Shown here one piece after another: positions 14,001 to 24,303 of a stretch of 33,294 nucleotides of DNA. The position numbers and the translations under genes were made by a program. The DNA lies in contig CAUYTW010000177.1 in NCBI GenBank assembly GCA_963575715.1, positions 1-33,294 of the forward strand, written 5' to 3'. Position 1 is the stretch's first letter. The number at the start of each line of letters is the position of its first letter. This DNA comes from Gammaproteobacteria bacterium (GTDB lineage Bacteria > Pseudomonadota > Gammaproteobacteria > CAIRSR01). The notes under the pieces were generated by a model. It was not told where the DNA came from. It made no database searches and was given only the letters and a program-made list of their open reading frames with translations.

Positions 14001-17000
14001 TCAATCTTGTATCACCGATAATGTCTGTCCACCTAGAGTAATGGTGCCCGTGCGTTGGGTTTTACCGCTATTAGTATCCACGGTGTAGCTGATAGTTTGT
14101 GAGCCAGAACCGTTCGTCTGTCCAAGATGAATCCATTTATTATTGGTACTCACTATCCAGTTACACGTAGACTTGGTATCCGATGTGGTCTTCAGGGTAA
14201 ATTTCCCACCTTCCATCGCCACGCTTTGGAAATTGGGATTGATGTTGTAGAGACAACTATTGCCTTGTCCCAACTGAGTTACCATAAACGGATACTGCCC
14301 GGCCAGAGTAATGGTAGCGGTGCGCGTTTGCGTCGTGGAATTGGGTTTAGCCACAAATTGAACGGCAGCTAAACTGTTCCCAGCGCTGTCCTTGACCATC
14401 GCTGAGGTAGTAGTGAGCCACGAAGGATTACTGCTCACCACTGTAATATTGCAGCCCTGCGCCACCTTGGCAGTAAAACCAGAACTCAAGCCCGCTGCAC
14501 TCACCTGTTTACTGTTCACCGTCATCCCGTAAATACAATTTTGCGGTGGTGTTGGTTGCTGTGTTGCACCACTTTGATTCACCGTAAAAGTCTGACCAGC
14601 CACCGTAAACGAACCAGTGCGGTAACTTCCACTATTGGGAGTTATGGTGTAGTTAATGCTGCCTGACCCAGTTCCATGATTGGAACTGAGGTTAATCCAC
14701 GATACATTGCTACTGGCTGACCAAGTGCAGGCCACTGAATTACCACCAATATTCACAGTACCATTACCACCAGATGCGGTGTAATTGTTTGGTACTACTG
14801 GTGAAAGTTTATTGGAGCACACCATGGCATCTTGTGAGACCGTAAGGGTTTGTCCCATTACGTATATCGTGGCTGTCCGTACTACAGAAGTGGGATTTGG
14901 CTCAACTTTGAATTGCACCTTGCCGCCACCGGTGCCACTGGGTTGAATCATTGTCACCCAGGGAGCGCTGCTGTTAGCGTGCCAATTGAGGGTATTATTG
15001 AGCGTGGACACGATAAAAGAATCCATGCCGCCATCAGCACCCATAATAATGTCATTCGGCATCAATGAGTTACCTATTACGCCAGCATGAACATCGGTTA
15101 CCGGCAGCACTCCAGCACTATCAGCGTTCAAAGCACCTTGAGTTCCAACCGCCGCCGGCCACAGGGTAAATACCTGGCTGGCATCCTGCCCCGCAATGTA
15201 GCTGCCACCGGGGGTCAACCCAGTCACGTACACCTGATCTGGCGTGTTGACTAAAGTCACCTTGAGACCTTCCACTGTCCCTCCATTCACCGGGAAGAAC
15301 ACATAGGTAGTCCCGATACCACCGGCATAGCTCTGGATCAACACCCCATCAAAAGCCGTAGCGCTATTACCGTTGCTGTGTAACAGGGTTACTGGATCAG
15401 GCATTTGGCTGGGATCCGCTCCCTGCATCACATTGAGGAAACGTACATCCTTAGCCGTTGGCTCTTCAATCTGTAAGTGATAACCAGAGGGAGTGTTGAC
15501 ATGGGCATCCACTGCCGGATTGGGCGCACCCTGTTGACTAGGCTCTGGTTGCGCCAAGGCAGAATTACTCCAATTAAAAGCCAGATCCAATTTGATGTCC
15601 GCGCCCACAGGTAATAGAGCGTTAATGTAAAATTGCTGGCCTCCAGTGGTGGTCTCGGTAATGAGTGCCGGTACTTTCCGTGGATTAGAGGACACGGAGG
15701 GAGGAGGAAGAAGTGCATGGGTCACTGGATCTACCCCCTGCTCCAACACCAGGTTAAAGTGTTTGAAGAGACCTTCACTCTGGGTCGTGACTCGATCATA
15801 TACCACAATATGATCAGGCTTGATCCACAGGTTGGAGCGCACTGCCTGCACCACATCGTTGGCCGTAATGCTGGTCTGACTGTTGGGTAGCCGGTTATAC
15901 AGATTGGTGATGTCATCCTGCACGTAGACGTAGTGTTCCTTCAAGCTGCTGAGGGTGGTCGGATCCCCTATACCCATGGCCACAATCCACTGTCCACCAA
16001 AATCCCAAATGGGTTTCTCATACCAACCCAGCTTAACCGGCGTACCTGTGGCGTCTGTGGGGCTGGTGGCCTTGTTCTTGATCCCTAAACAGTTGTGATA
16101 TTCACAAGTGGAACCGATCCCAGGGGTGCCGTTGCTGTCGTAACCGGAACGTTCCTTGGTTAACCACTCACCCTTGCGCCACAACTCAAATTCCCCGCAA
16201 ACCCCACTTTCATGACCAATGGATTGCCATTCACAGATGTGAGTGAACCAAGAGGCGTTAGGTGTCCAATCGGTGCGCGCCAAAACGCGTGCGATGGGTT
16301 TAGCCAAAAACATGGTGGATAATGATGGTCGTGGATCAGAGGGTGGTGCTTGATTGGCGCTGATAGGATACTCACTGGGATCGAACATCAGAAACAATAA
16401 AATCGCCTCGCGTGATAGCGGGCTGTTGGAATCCTTGGCTTTCGTACCCACCATCCCCGCTGAATTACCTGCAATCTGATACAGATTACCAGGCGTATCG
16501 CTGCGCTCTAAACCATTCAATAACAACCATTTGACCGCATTGAGACGGGCGTCACGACCAGGATTACTACCCAAGTTACGCTTGAGTTCTTGGTCATAAA
16601 CCCCGAGGGATGCCAGCAGCGGCAGGTTGTCGTGACTGGTGAGGTAGTTAAAGTACAGATCCCCATAGGCAGCGATGGGCCAAACGTGGTGGACGGTATC
16701 GTAGACGGGGGCTAATTGGTGTAAATGAGCGGCCACCACTTGATCCCAATAAGAACTGCTCACCAGACTACCCTGAGGTCCAGCCAAATTTTTACCGTCA
16801 TAGCCGGCGGTATGTAAGGCCAATAAAGTTTGGAACAGATAGCCCAGTGATTCACCATACATGGCACCTTCCACTGGCAGACCTCCGTTGGCCAGACCAA
16901 GGCCCATACCCTTGGTATCCACATTAGGACCTAGCAGTAGCTGTTTAACGGTTTCAGCCTGCTCAAACATACCAAAAATTTGATATAGCCAAGCCCCAAG

Positions 17001-18071
17001 TAAATCGTTGGTGTAAGTGGAAACAAAATCGGCACTGTTCTGGCTGGGAGAATCACTGCTATCAATGGCCAAAGCCATAAATGTCAGTAACCGGAAACGA
17101 CCCAAATAATAGTTATTAGCCATCATTCGTTCTTGGTTAGGCCAACGATAGATATTGGTGCCCCGTAACAGCTCCGGATCATTCAACAGATCAATCGGCC
17201 AAGGATGCTCCTGTTGAATCCAATGAGCCGAATAATCAGCCCACTTAGAAAAAACTTTTACGATGTTATCCTTGTCCGCAGTGCTCAAAATCGGATCTAC
17301 CGGACTACCATTGAAATTTTTACGATTCTGTTCGTAGCCTTTAATCCAATCCACAATCAGCCCGATGGTATCACCGCCCCCCACTGCAAGACGATTGGCC
17401 ACACCACTCATCCAGTAAGGGTCACAGAAAGGAGGATAGTTTCCCGTAGATAATTTCTGGTACAGATTGGGATTATCTATGCACTGCGCTGCACTATTGA
17501 CGATGTGCATCAAGATGGTACGAGCCATTTTGGCATCGGTCGTGGCTTGAGATAATGGTGCCACCATAGAATGAAAGGCCAAAATAGCTGCCAGGGTCTC
17601 GGTCGCATAGTAACCACCGTTGATGCCAATATCCGTACCTATAACTGGATCCCACCAAGCAGGAAGTGGATTACCGGCGGCATCGAACATAAAGGCATAC
17701 TTGGATTCGGCTACGGTAGCTGCTTGGGCCAGACCCTTGGTATACATAGGATTAGCAGGCACGGCCCAACCTTGCAGACGGGGTAGATCGCTTGAATTGA
17801 GCCAGATGCGGGGATGAGTAATGACTGGAACAGAAACGGCAGGTTGTCCGATTTTCGATTCAAAAGGACATTCACTAGGACAATTGGTTATGGTTTCTCC
17901 ACCATTGCATATTCCATCGCCATTACAAATTGTAAATTTACTTGTTGGATTGTTACCTGTTGCAAAACCAGCGATATTTATCTTCTGATTTACCCATGCT
18001 AATACAATAACTATTAAACTTATAAAAATTAAAGCTACTCTTTTTTTGCCAAAATTTTCAAATTTAAACAT
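14001..18071 (-). CDS. Very large secreted heparinase II/III-like protein with C-terminal BACON-type domains
   Basis: 1356 residues. A membrane/signal segment (about 9-27) is followed by AGFATGNN and a cysteine-rich GDGICNGGE...CPSECP motif (about 50-69), as in short calcium-binding or cell-surface linkers. From about 84 (THPRIWLNSSDLPRLQ) to about 600 is an alpha-helical region resembling the toroid of heparinase II/III or alginate-lyase-like proteins. A beta-rich part follows to about 1000. The rest is four BACON-like repeats of about 85 residues, each with CxW or W near the centre, a GxGSGxxxxTV stretch and a closing GQTxxVxQ. It probably binds and perhaps cleaves polysaccharide outside the cell; no catalytic residues can be assigned. 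ATG 18071 is the only start giving the membrane segment. Confidence 0.72.
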   Translation of the reverse strand: MFKFENFGKKRVALIFISLIVIVLAWVNQKINIAGFATGNNPTSKFTICNGDGICNGGETITNCPSECPFESKIGQPAVSVPVITHPRIWLNSSDLPRLQGWAVPANPMYTKGLAQAATVAESKYAFMFDAAGNPLPAWWDPVIGTDIGINGGYYATETLAAILAFHSMVAPLSQATTDAKMARTILMHIVNSAAQCIDNPNLYQKLSTGNYPPFCDPYWMSGVANRLAVGGGDTIGLIVDWIKGYEQNRKNFNGSPVDPILSTADKDNIVKVFSKWADYSAHWIQQEHPWPIDLLNDPELLRGTNIYRWPNQERMMANNYYLGRFRLLTFMALAIDSSDSPSQNSADFVSTYTNDLLGAWLYQIFGMFEQAETVKQLLLGPNVDTKGMGLGLANGGLPVEGAMYGESLGYLFQTLLALHTAGYDGKNLAGPQGSLVSSSYWDQVVAAHLHQLAPVYDTVHHVWPIAAYGDLYFNYLTSHDNLPLLASLGVYDQELKRNLGSNPGRDARLNAVKWLLLNGLERSDTPGNLYQIAGNSAGMVGTKAKDSNSPLSREAILLFLMFDPSEYPISANQAPPSDPRPSLSTMFLAKPIARVLARTDWTPNASWFTHICEWQSIGHESGVCGEFELWRKGEWLTKERSGYDSNGTPGIGSTCEYHNCLGIKNKATSPTDATGTPVKLGWYEKPIWDFGGQWIVAMGIGDPTTLSSLKEHYVYVQDDITNLYNRLPNSQTSITANDVVQAVRSNLWIKPDHIVVYDRVTTQSEGLFKHFNLVLEQGVDPVTHALLPPPSVSSNPRKVPALITETTTGGQQFYINALLPVGADIKLDLAFNWSNSALAQPEPSQQGAPNPAVDAHVNTPSGYHLQIEEPTAKDVRFLNVMQGADPSQMPDPVTLLHSNGNSATAFDGVLIQSYAGGIGTTYVFFPVNGGTVEGLKVTLVNTPDQVYVTGLTPGGSYIAGQDASQVFTLWPAAVGTQGALNADSAGVLPVTDVHAGVIGNSLMPNDIIMGADGGMDSFIVSTLNNTLNWHANSSAPWVTMIQPSGTGGGKVQFKVEPNPTSVVRTATIYVMGQTLTVSQDAMVCSNKLSPVVPNNYTASGGNGTVNIGGNSVACTWSASSNVSWINLSSNHGTGSGSINYTITPNSGSYRTGSFTVAGQTFTVNQSGATQQPTPPQNCIYGMTVNSKQVSAAGLSSGFTAKVAQGCNITVVSSNPSWLTTTSAMVKDSAGNSLAAVQFVAKPNSTTQTRTATITLAGQYPFMVTQLGQGNSCLYNINPNFQSVAMEGGKFTLKTTSDTKSTCNWIVSTNNKWIHLGQTNGSGSQTISYTVDTNSGKTQRTGTITLGGQTLSVIQD

Positions 18072-18322
18072 ATTGATTCTCCACGTATTGTAAGCGATGG
18101 TGTTTACATTAGTTTAAATTAAGTGAACCACTCTAGCAAAGCCATGTATATTGATTATGTGACATTCAAAAAATACCTGTCTATTTAAAAATTTTTTCTG
18201 CATTTTTAGCTCCTCCTCACAAAGTAAAGACCTGTCTAAAATAGAAGAATTCTATCACTTTAGGATAGTCATCGTGTTATCATCTTGATACAAATTTTCC
18301 CATTAGAGATATATTAAAAAAT

Positions 18323-19162
18323 ATGGATAAAAATAGATTTCGTAAAAATGTCGGAAGCTTAATATCTGATTTATTTGAAATTAATAGTAATGACATGAAC
18401 AATTTTTACAGTTATTTTATTATATTTATGGAAGGTGTTTTTTCAACTTTAATAAGTGTATATATATGTAGTTTTATAAATATATCAAATCAAGGATTGT
18501 TTTCAATATTTTTAGTTGCATCAACATTTGTTTTGAGATTATCACAAATATTGGATAATAATACAAAAAATATAATATATTCTAAAAAAAATATATTTAA
18601 TTCTAACAAGAATAGTATTACTTTAGTAACAGTTATTTTTCTTGGAATATTTACTGGATACATCATTGTTTCTATATTCATTAACGATGGTGTTATAAAT
18701 TATTTTAATTTTATTATTAATCTAACTCGTAAAGGAATGATTGGAAATAGATTTGGACCGTTTGTTGCTACATTCTCGAATAACATAAGTGTTATGCTAT
18801 TATTTTTTTTATTATCATTTATATACCGTTCATTTGGAATGATGCTTATCATTGGATGGAATGCTTGCGTATGGGGGATTACGTTTTCAACAATATTTAT
18901 ACAAAATAAAGACGGCAATAATATTAATATTTTTTTATCGATTATCGCCGTAACCCCACATCTGATTATTGAAGCAGTTTCATATATTACAACAGCATTA
19001 TCGGCTATTTTTTTATCTAAAGCAGTAATCATTTATAATTTTAAAGAAGAAACATTTAAAAGTATAATTAAGAGCGTTATAATAATGCTTTGTTTTTCTT
19101 CTTTTTGTCTTTTTATTTCATCTTTAGTGGAAAGCTACTATACCACATACCTTTTGGGATGA
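18323..19162 (+). CDS. SpoIIM-like (DUF95) integral membrane protein, strongly AT-rich
   Basis: 279 residues with six or seven membrane segments. The second half has the SpoIIM pattern: FSNNISVMLLFFLLSF, a segment ending WNACVWG, then TPHLIIEAVSY (the family's PHxxxE) and FLSKAVI, before a last helix. The order and spacing resemble the SpoIIM-like proteins I know from DPANN archaea (FNN, LTWNASVxG, HGxxE) more than Firmicutes SpoIIM. Function is unknown outside sporulation; this is not a spore-former signal. Base composition is far more AT-rich than every neighbour, with A-ending codons throughout, indicating recent horizontal acquisition. A possible promoter is TTGATA (18285-18290) with GATATA 17 bases on. 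It is divergent from the large secreted protein gene. Confidence 0.62.
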   Translation: MDKNRFRKNVGSLISDLFEINSNDMNNFYSYFIIFMEGVFSTLISVYICSFINISNQGLFSIFLVASTFVLRLSQILDNNTKNIIYSKKNIFNSNKNSITLVTVIFLGIFTGYIIVSIFINDGVINYFNFIINLTRKGMIGNRFGPFVATFSNNISVMLLFFLLSFIYRSFGMMLIIGWNACVWGITFSTIFIQNKDGNNINIFLSIIAVTPHLIIEAVSYITTALSAIFLSKAVIIYNFKEETFKSIIKSVIIMLCFSSFCLFISSLVESYYTTYLLG

Positions 19163-19209
19163 TATTTGTATTGCTCAATATGGTTATCTACTTAATTCGC
19201 AACATCCAT

Positions 19210-19576
19210 CATTCAAATTCAGCGCGGAAATGGCTTTGGCCATGGTGAAGCGCAATCTTTCTGTTATTTGACTTTAGAGATGTAAAAATTGCCGGTCTTT
19301 TTCGGCTATCAACCTTTACAGGTCTGGTGACGTAAATGCTAATAATGTTACTTTTTTCTTTCAAACGGAAACTGTCTGAAGTATTGAGTCTATAATAGAC
19401 CTATTTAAAATTCTGTAATTTTTTTCACTTCTTGTTTGTAACTTTTGTCACCATGATTCCTTGCGTCTCCCTTGATGAAAGAACTCATTTTCTGCGTTGA
19501 TTTCGCGCCGAATTTGAATGACAGCAAAGAAAACACTTAATTTTTTATAGAGTTACAAATTCAACTGCGTAACTCC
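19210..19576. mobile_element. Degenerate MITE-2-like element filling the 438-base gap
   Basis: CATTCAAATTCAGCGCGGAAAT (19210-19231; it is 22 bases, shown to give the match) would be CATTCAAATTCGGCGCGAAAT when the segment 19500-19520 is read on the minus strand, giving long inverted arms around about 270 bases. The right side, GAATGACAG at 19517 to the terminus AACTGCGTAACTCC at 19576, matches a reversed MITE-2 end. CGGAAACTGTCTGAAGT (19367) recurs as CGGAAACTGTCTAAAGT at 19585-19601, next to the downstream start. No gene is visible in the gap. Confidence 0.45.
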
Positions 19577-19600
19577 TATTTTTATCGGAAACTGTCTAAA

Positions 19601-22600
19601 GTGACTAATTCAACAACCGTTGTGCCGTCTAACCCAGTTACCCACAATAATTCTGCATCCCAATTAGATAAGCCTTACGTCGTTGGCATTGGTGCGTCGG
19701 CGGGGGGACTGGAGGCATTAGAAAGATTTTTCGGCGCTATGCCCGCCGATAGCGGCATGGCTTTCGTGGTGATCCAGCATTTATCTCCTGATTTCAAAAG
19801 CATGATGGATGAACTTCTCGGCAGGGTCACTCCGATGAGCATCCGCCAGGTCGTCGAATTGATCGATATTCATCCCGATACGGTTTACATCCTACCGCCG
19901 CGCAAGGAAATGGTGATTCGATCTGGAAAGTTGCTAACCCAGGACAAGCCTACTGATCAGCAACTTAACATGCCGATCAATACTTTTTTTCGATCATTGG
20001 CGCGTGAGCAGGGAGATCGTTCAATTGCCATTGTGCTCTCCGGTACGGGTAGCGATGGCAGCATGGGCATTCAGGACGTGCATGAGGTTGGCGGATTGGT
20101 GTTCGCGCAGGATGAGGAAAGCGCCAAGTTCGATGGCATGCCTAAAAGCGCGATGAACACGGGCTGCGTCGATGTTTGCCTGGCACCGGAGAATATGCCC
20201 GCCATTTTGCTCGAATACCTCAGAAATCCTTCGCGCATCTTGCTCAATTTGCGATCCGAGCGACACCCGGGTGAGCCACTGACCGGAATCGCGGCGGTTT
20301 TGGAAAAATTAAAGGAAATTTACGATCTCGATTTCAGCTTTTACAAATCAGCCACGATTACTCGCCGCATTGACCGCCGGGTGATGCTTGGCGGCTCCGG
20401 TATTTTTCAGGATTACATTGATTTGGTGTTGCGTGATCTGGGCGAGCTTGATCGCCTTTATAAGGATCTATTAATTGGAGTCACCCGTTTTTTTCGTGAT
20501 GAAGAGGCATTTATCAGCATTGCAAAAACCGTGATTCCATTAATTTTGGATTCAACTCCGGCTGAGTCGGAGATTCGGGTATGGATACCGGCCTGCGCAA
20601 CCGGAGAAGAGGCTTATTCGTTAGGAATGTTATTTCTTGAAGCATTCGAGCAGCGTAAGCGTGAACCTAATCTAAAGATTTTTGCCACTGATATGCACCG
20701 CGACTCCCTGCAACGTGCGTCCGAGGGATTGTATAACGCGGAAGATCTTAAAGCCATTATGTCAACGCAACGCCGTGAATATTTTTTCATTCATGAATCG
20801 AATGATATTTATCGTGTTATTCCATCCTTACGCAAATTATTAATTTTTTCTCAACATAATCTTATCAAGGATCCGCCCTTTACTCGAGTTGATTTGGTCA
20901 GTTGCCGTAATTTATTAATTTATTTTGAACAACCCGCGCAAAACAAAGTATTGGCTTCCTTTCATTTTTCACTAAAGCCACACGGCTTTCTACTTCTTGG
21001 GCCTAGTGAAGGCACCGGAGACCTGGCGTCTGAATTCGATACCATTGACCGACAATGGAGAATTTTTCGCAAAACTCGTGATGTTCGCTTGCCGTTCGAC
21101 ATGCGTGGTGGTCTGAAATTATTATCGGGAAAATCTCCAATTCATCCTTTCGCCGCGCAAGGCACACGGTTGCCCTATGTTTATGATGAACTGCTGAATC
21201 GCTATATGCCAACTGGCGCATTGGTCAATGAACGCCGTGAAGTCCTCCATATTTTTGGTAATGCCGCGCGTTTCTTGAAGCATTCCACCGGACAGATAAG
21301 TAACGACATCATGGATTTAACCCATGGTGATCTCCGCATTGCCCTGGCATCGGCGCTGCAAAACGTTGGCAAGAAAAACGAACGTGTTGAACTCAAGGGC
21401 GTGCGGCATGTCGATGCCGAGGGAGAAATCATTTTCAACATCATCGCGGAGCCAGTTGATGACAAATATCGTGGTGGTAAATTCACCATGATGTTGTTTC
21501 AGGAAAGAGTGCCGTTGGTCCCTCGTGAACCACAGGCGGTTCCTAATTTTGATGTTAGCGAGGAAGCTCGCCAGCGCATTCTTGGCCTGGAACAAGAGTT
21601 ATTACATACCCGCGAGGCACTGCAATCGACCATTGAGGAATTGGAAACTAGCGGTGAGGAACTTCAGGCTAGTAATGAAGAATTGCTGGCTTCCAATGAG
21701 GAAATGCAGAGTACCAATGAAGAGCTGCATTCCGTAAATGAAGAATTATACAGTGTCAATTCTGAGCATGAACAAAAAATCAATGAGCTAAATGAATTAA
21801 CCGCAGATTGGCGCAATCTGATTCGTTCTATCGATATCGGTATCGTATTTCTTAGAGAGGATTATAGTATTCGACTATTTTCTCCCAAGGCGACGGAAAT
21901 TTTTAATTTGTTGCCGCAAGATGCTGGCCGCGACATGCGTCACATTACCTCACGGATCGCCAATGATGATATTTTCATGGTGCTTCCCCGTGTTTTCAAA
22001 AGCCGACGTTCGGAAGAAAGTAAATTGACCTGTGCCGACGGGCGTACTTTCCTGCGCCGCGTTCTGCCATATGAAGGGCCAGATAAATCTGGTTCAGGTA
22101 TTGTTATTACCCTGGTGGATGTTAGCGAATCGGCGCGTGCCGAAATTTCTCTGAGAGAAAGCGAAGCACGTTTTCGTGGCATTATTCATGCGTTCTGCGA
22201 GGGAGTATTGTTGATTAATCGTGATGGCCTAGTATTATCCTGCAATGAAGAGGCGATGCGGCTATTGGCAACGCCAGCGAACGAGATGATCGGAAATAAA
22301 TTTTTCGATATCCAGGGATTACAGGTATTGAGGGAAGATGGAATTCCCTTCCCGGAAGGAGAATCGCCCATAGCCCGAGCATTATCAAGCGGTGCCTCGT
22401 CGCGTGGAACGCTCATTGGATTACGCCACCAGTATGTGAGCGATTTGTGGGTCATCGTGAATGCCGAGCCAATTATTGTACCGGATGAGCAACAGGTGTC
22501 GGTGATGCTCTTCACGCTGACGGATATCACCGAGCGTAAATTGGTCGAGGAGCAATTACGCATCGCGGCGGTTGCCCTGGAAGCTTGGGAAGGCATGATG

Positions 22601-24283
22601 GTCACTGATACAGAGGGAACTATTTTGCGTGTTAATCATGCCTTCACGAAAATCACCGGATATTCCATGGATGAAATAATAGGACGCAAGCCATCACTGC
22701 TTAAATCTGGAAAACATGACGCGGATTTTTATCGCCAGATGTGGCGAAAACTGAATCAGGAAGGTTGCTGGCAAGGTGAGATATGGAATCGAAAAAAAAA
22801 TGGCAAGAATTACCCACAATGGCTGACTATCTCCGCTGTCAGAAATACTAACGGCCTACATACTCACTATGTAGCAACCTTTTTCGATATTTCTGACCGC
22901 AAGCAGGCCGAAGAAAAAATTCGGGAAATGGCTTTTTATGATTCGTTGACCAACCTGCCCAACCGCCGTCTCCTAATGGATCGGCTGGAACAGGCTCTCG
23001 CCACCAGCGTTCGCAGTGGCCAATTTGGCGCGCTGGTTATGCTAGATTTAGATAATTTTAAAACTATCAATGATGTATATGGACACGCTACAGGTGACAA
23101 ATTTTTAATCGATGTCTCCGAGCGTATCAGGCGTACTGTTCGAGATAGTGATACCGTGTCTCGTTTGGGTGGTGATGAATTTGTTCTGATACTGGAAAAT
23201 TTCGGCATAGACGAATTCACTGCCGGTGCTCATGCACAAAAAATGGTCAACAAGATTCTCACGGTCCTAAATGAACCTTATTATTTTCCCGTGGATCAAA
23301 AAATAGAACGTTATGATACTTCGGCGAGTTGTGGTATCTGTTTATTTCAAGGACAAAAAAATTCAGCCGAGGATGTACTGAAACACGCAGATGTTGCCTT
23401 GTATCAAGCAAAAGATGCTGATGGTAATACAAGTAGATTCTTTAGTGAAATTACCCAAATCGAAGTCAATCATGCTGCACAAATGGATGCTAATTTGCGT
23501 CTCGCCCTCAGAGAAGAGCATTTTCAGCTATATTTTCAGCCGCAGTTCGACCGGGATAACCGGATAATCGCCGCTGAGGCGTTAATTCGCTGGCTACCGC
23601 CGAATGGAACCATGATTAACCCCGTTGAATTTATCCCCTTCGCAGAAAAAAATGGGCTAATTCTGCCGATTGGCAACTGGGTACTGGAATCAGCTTGCAA
23701 AACATTAAAAGAATGGTCCAAAAATCCTTACACAAGATCTTTGCGACTCGCGGTCAATATCAGCGCCCGACAGTTCCACGAACCCTTATTTTGCGAATCG
23801 GTCTCTAGTGTATTGCAACGTCATGAAATTGATCCCACAAAACTAGAGCTGGAATTGACCGAAAGCGTGGTCATTAACGACATTGGTCAAGCCATTGCTA
23901 AAATGAACGCAATCAAAAAATTAGGTATTGCCTTGTCCCTGGATGACTTTGGCTCGGGTTATTCTTCGCTCACCTATCTTAAGCGGCTACCTTTTGAAAA
24001 ACTCAAGATTGATCGAGAATTTATTCGTGACATCATGAGTGATTCGGACGACGCGGTGATCGTGCGTACCATTATTGCTATGGGAAAGGCGTTACGACTG
24101 GAAGTGACCGCTGAGGGTGTAGAAACTGAGGAACAATTTCAATATCTCGGCCAACAAGGTTGTCGATTATTTCAGGGCTATTTGTTTAGCCCACCGGTAC
24201 CACTCGCAGCTTTTAATTTGATTATGGAAAATAATTTAACACCTCAATTGAGGAAGAAAATTTCTGCCAGTCAAAAAAAATAA
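19601..24283 (+). CDS. CheB-CheR-PAS-GGDEF-EAL hybrid signalling protein
   Basis: 1560 residues. The CheB methylesterase domain (about 25-210) has its triad visible as Ser33 (GASAGG), His60 (IQHLSP) and Asp152 (GTGSDGS). The CheR methyltransferase (about 225-490) has the SAM loop ACATGEEAYS and CRNLLIYF. A Glu/Asn-rich coiled coil (about 675-735, repeated SNEE/TNEE) and three PAS domains (about 735-1100) follow. The GGDEF domain has an intact GGDEF and an RxxD inhibitory site (RDSD) five residues before it. The EAL domain has EALIRW, DDFGSGYSSL and AEGVETEEQ, so both cyclic-di-GMP activities look intact. It joins chemotaxis-type methylation with c-di-GMP turnover. The start is GTG 19601, only 24 bases after a MITE-2 terminus; the ribosome site is weak. 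Confidence 0.92.
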   Translation: MTNSTTVVPSNPVTHNNSASQLDKPYVVGIGASAGGLEALERFFGAMPADSGMAFVVIQHLSPDFKSMMDELLGRVTPMSIRQVVELIDIHPDTVYILPPRKEMVIRSGKLLTQDKPTDQQLNMPINTFFRSLAREQGDRSIAIVLSGTGSDGSMGIQDVHEVGGLVFAQDEESAKFDGMPKSAMNTGCVDVCLAPENMPAILLEYLRNPSRILLNLRSERHPGEPLTGIAAVLEKLKEIYDLDFSFYKSATITRRIDRRVMLGGSGIFQDYIDLVLRDLGELDRLYKDLLIGVTRFFRDEEAFISIAKTVIPLILDSTPAESEIRVWIPACATGEEAYSLGMLFLEAFEQRKREPNLKIFATDMHRDSLQRASEGLYNAEDLKAIMSTQRREYFFIHESNDIYRVIPSLRKLLIFSQHNLIKDPPFTRVDLVSCRNLLIYFEQPAQNKVLASFHFSLKPHGFLLLGPSEGTGDLASEFDTIDRQWRIFRKTRDVRLPFDMRGGLKLLSGKSPIHPFAAQGTRLPYVYDELLNRYMPTGALVNERREVLHIFGNAARFLKHSTGQISNDIMDLTHGDLRIALASALQNVGKKNERVELKGVRHVDAEGEIIFNIIAEPVDDKYRGGKFTMMLFQERVPLVPREPQAVPNFDVSEEARQRILGLEQELLHTREALQSTIEELETSGEELQASNEELLASNEEMQSTNEELHSVNEELYSVNSEHEQKINELNELTADWRNLIRSIDIGIVFLREDYSIRLFSPKATEIFNLLPQDAGRDMRHITSRIANDDIFMVLPRVFKSRRSEESKLTCADGRTFLRRVLPYEGPDKSGSGIVITLVDVSESARAEISLRESEARFRGIIHAFCEGVLLINRDGLVLSCNEEAMRLLATPANEMIGNKFFDIQGLQVLREDGIPFPEGESPIARALSSGASSRGTLIGLRHQYVSDLWVIVNAEPIIVPDEQQVSVMLFTLTDITERKLVEEQLRIAAVALEAWEGMMVTDTEGTILRVNHAFTKITGYSMDEIIGRKPSLLKSGKHDADFYRQMWRKLNQEGCWQGEIWNRKKNGKNYPQWLTISAVRNTNGLHTHYVATFFDISDRKQAEEKIREMAFYDSLTNLPNRRLLMDRLEQALATSVRSGQFGALVMLDLDNFKTINDVYGHATGDKFLIDVSERIRRTVRDSDTVSRLGGDEFVLILENFGIDEFTAGAHAQKMVNKILTVLNEPYYFPVDQKIERYDTSASCGICLFQGQKNSAEDVLKHADVALYQAKDADGNTSRFFSEITQIEVNHAAQMDANLRLALREEHFQLYFQPQFDRDNRIIAAEALIRWLPPNGTMINPVEFIPFAEKNGLILPIGNWVLESACKTLKEWSKNPYTRSLRLAVNISARQFHEPLFCESVSSVLQRHEIDPTKLELELTESVVINDIGQAIAKMNAIKKLGIALSLDDFGSGYSSLTYLKRLPFEKLKIDREFIRDIMSDSDDAVIVRTIIAMGKALRLEVTAEGVETEEQFQYLGQQGCRLFQGYLFSPPVPLAAFNLIMENNLTPQLRKKISASQKK

Positions 24284-24303
24284 TTTTAACTCACACTACA
24301 TTC

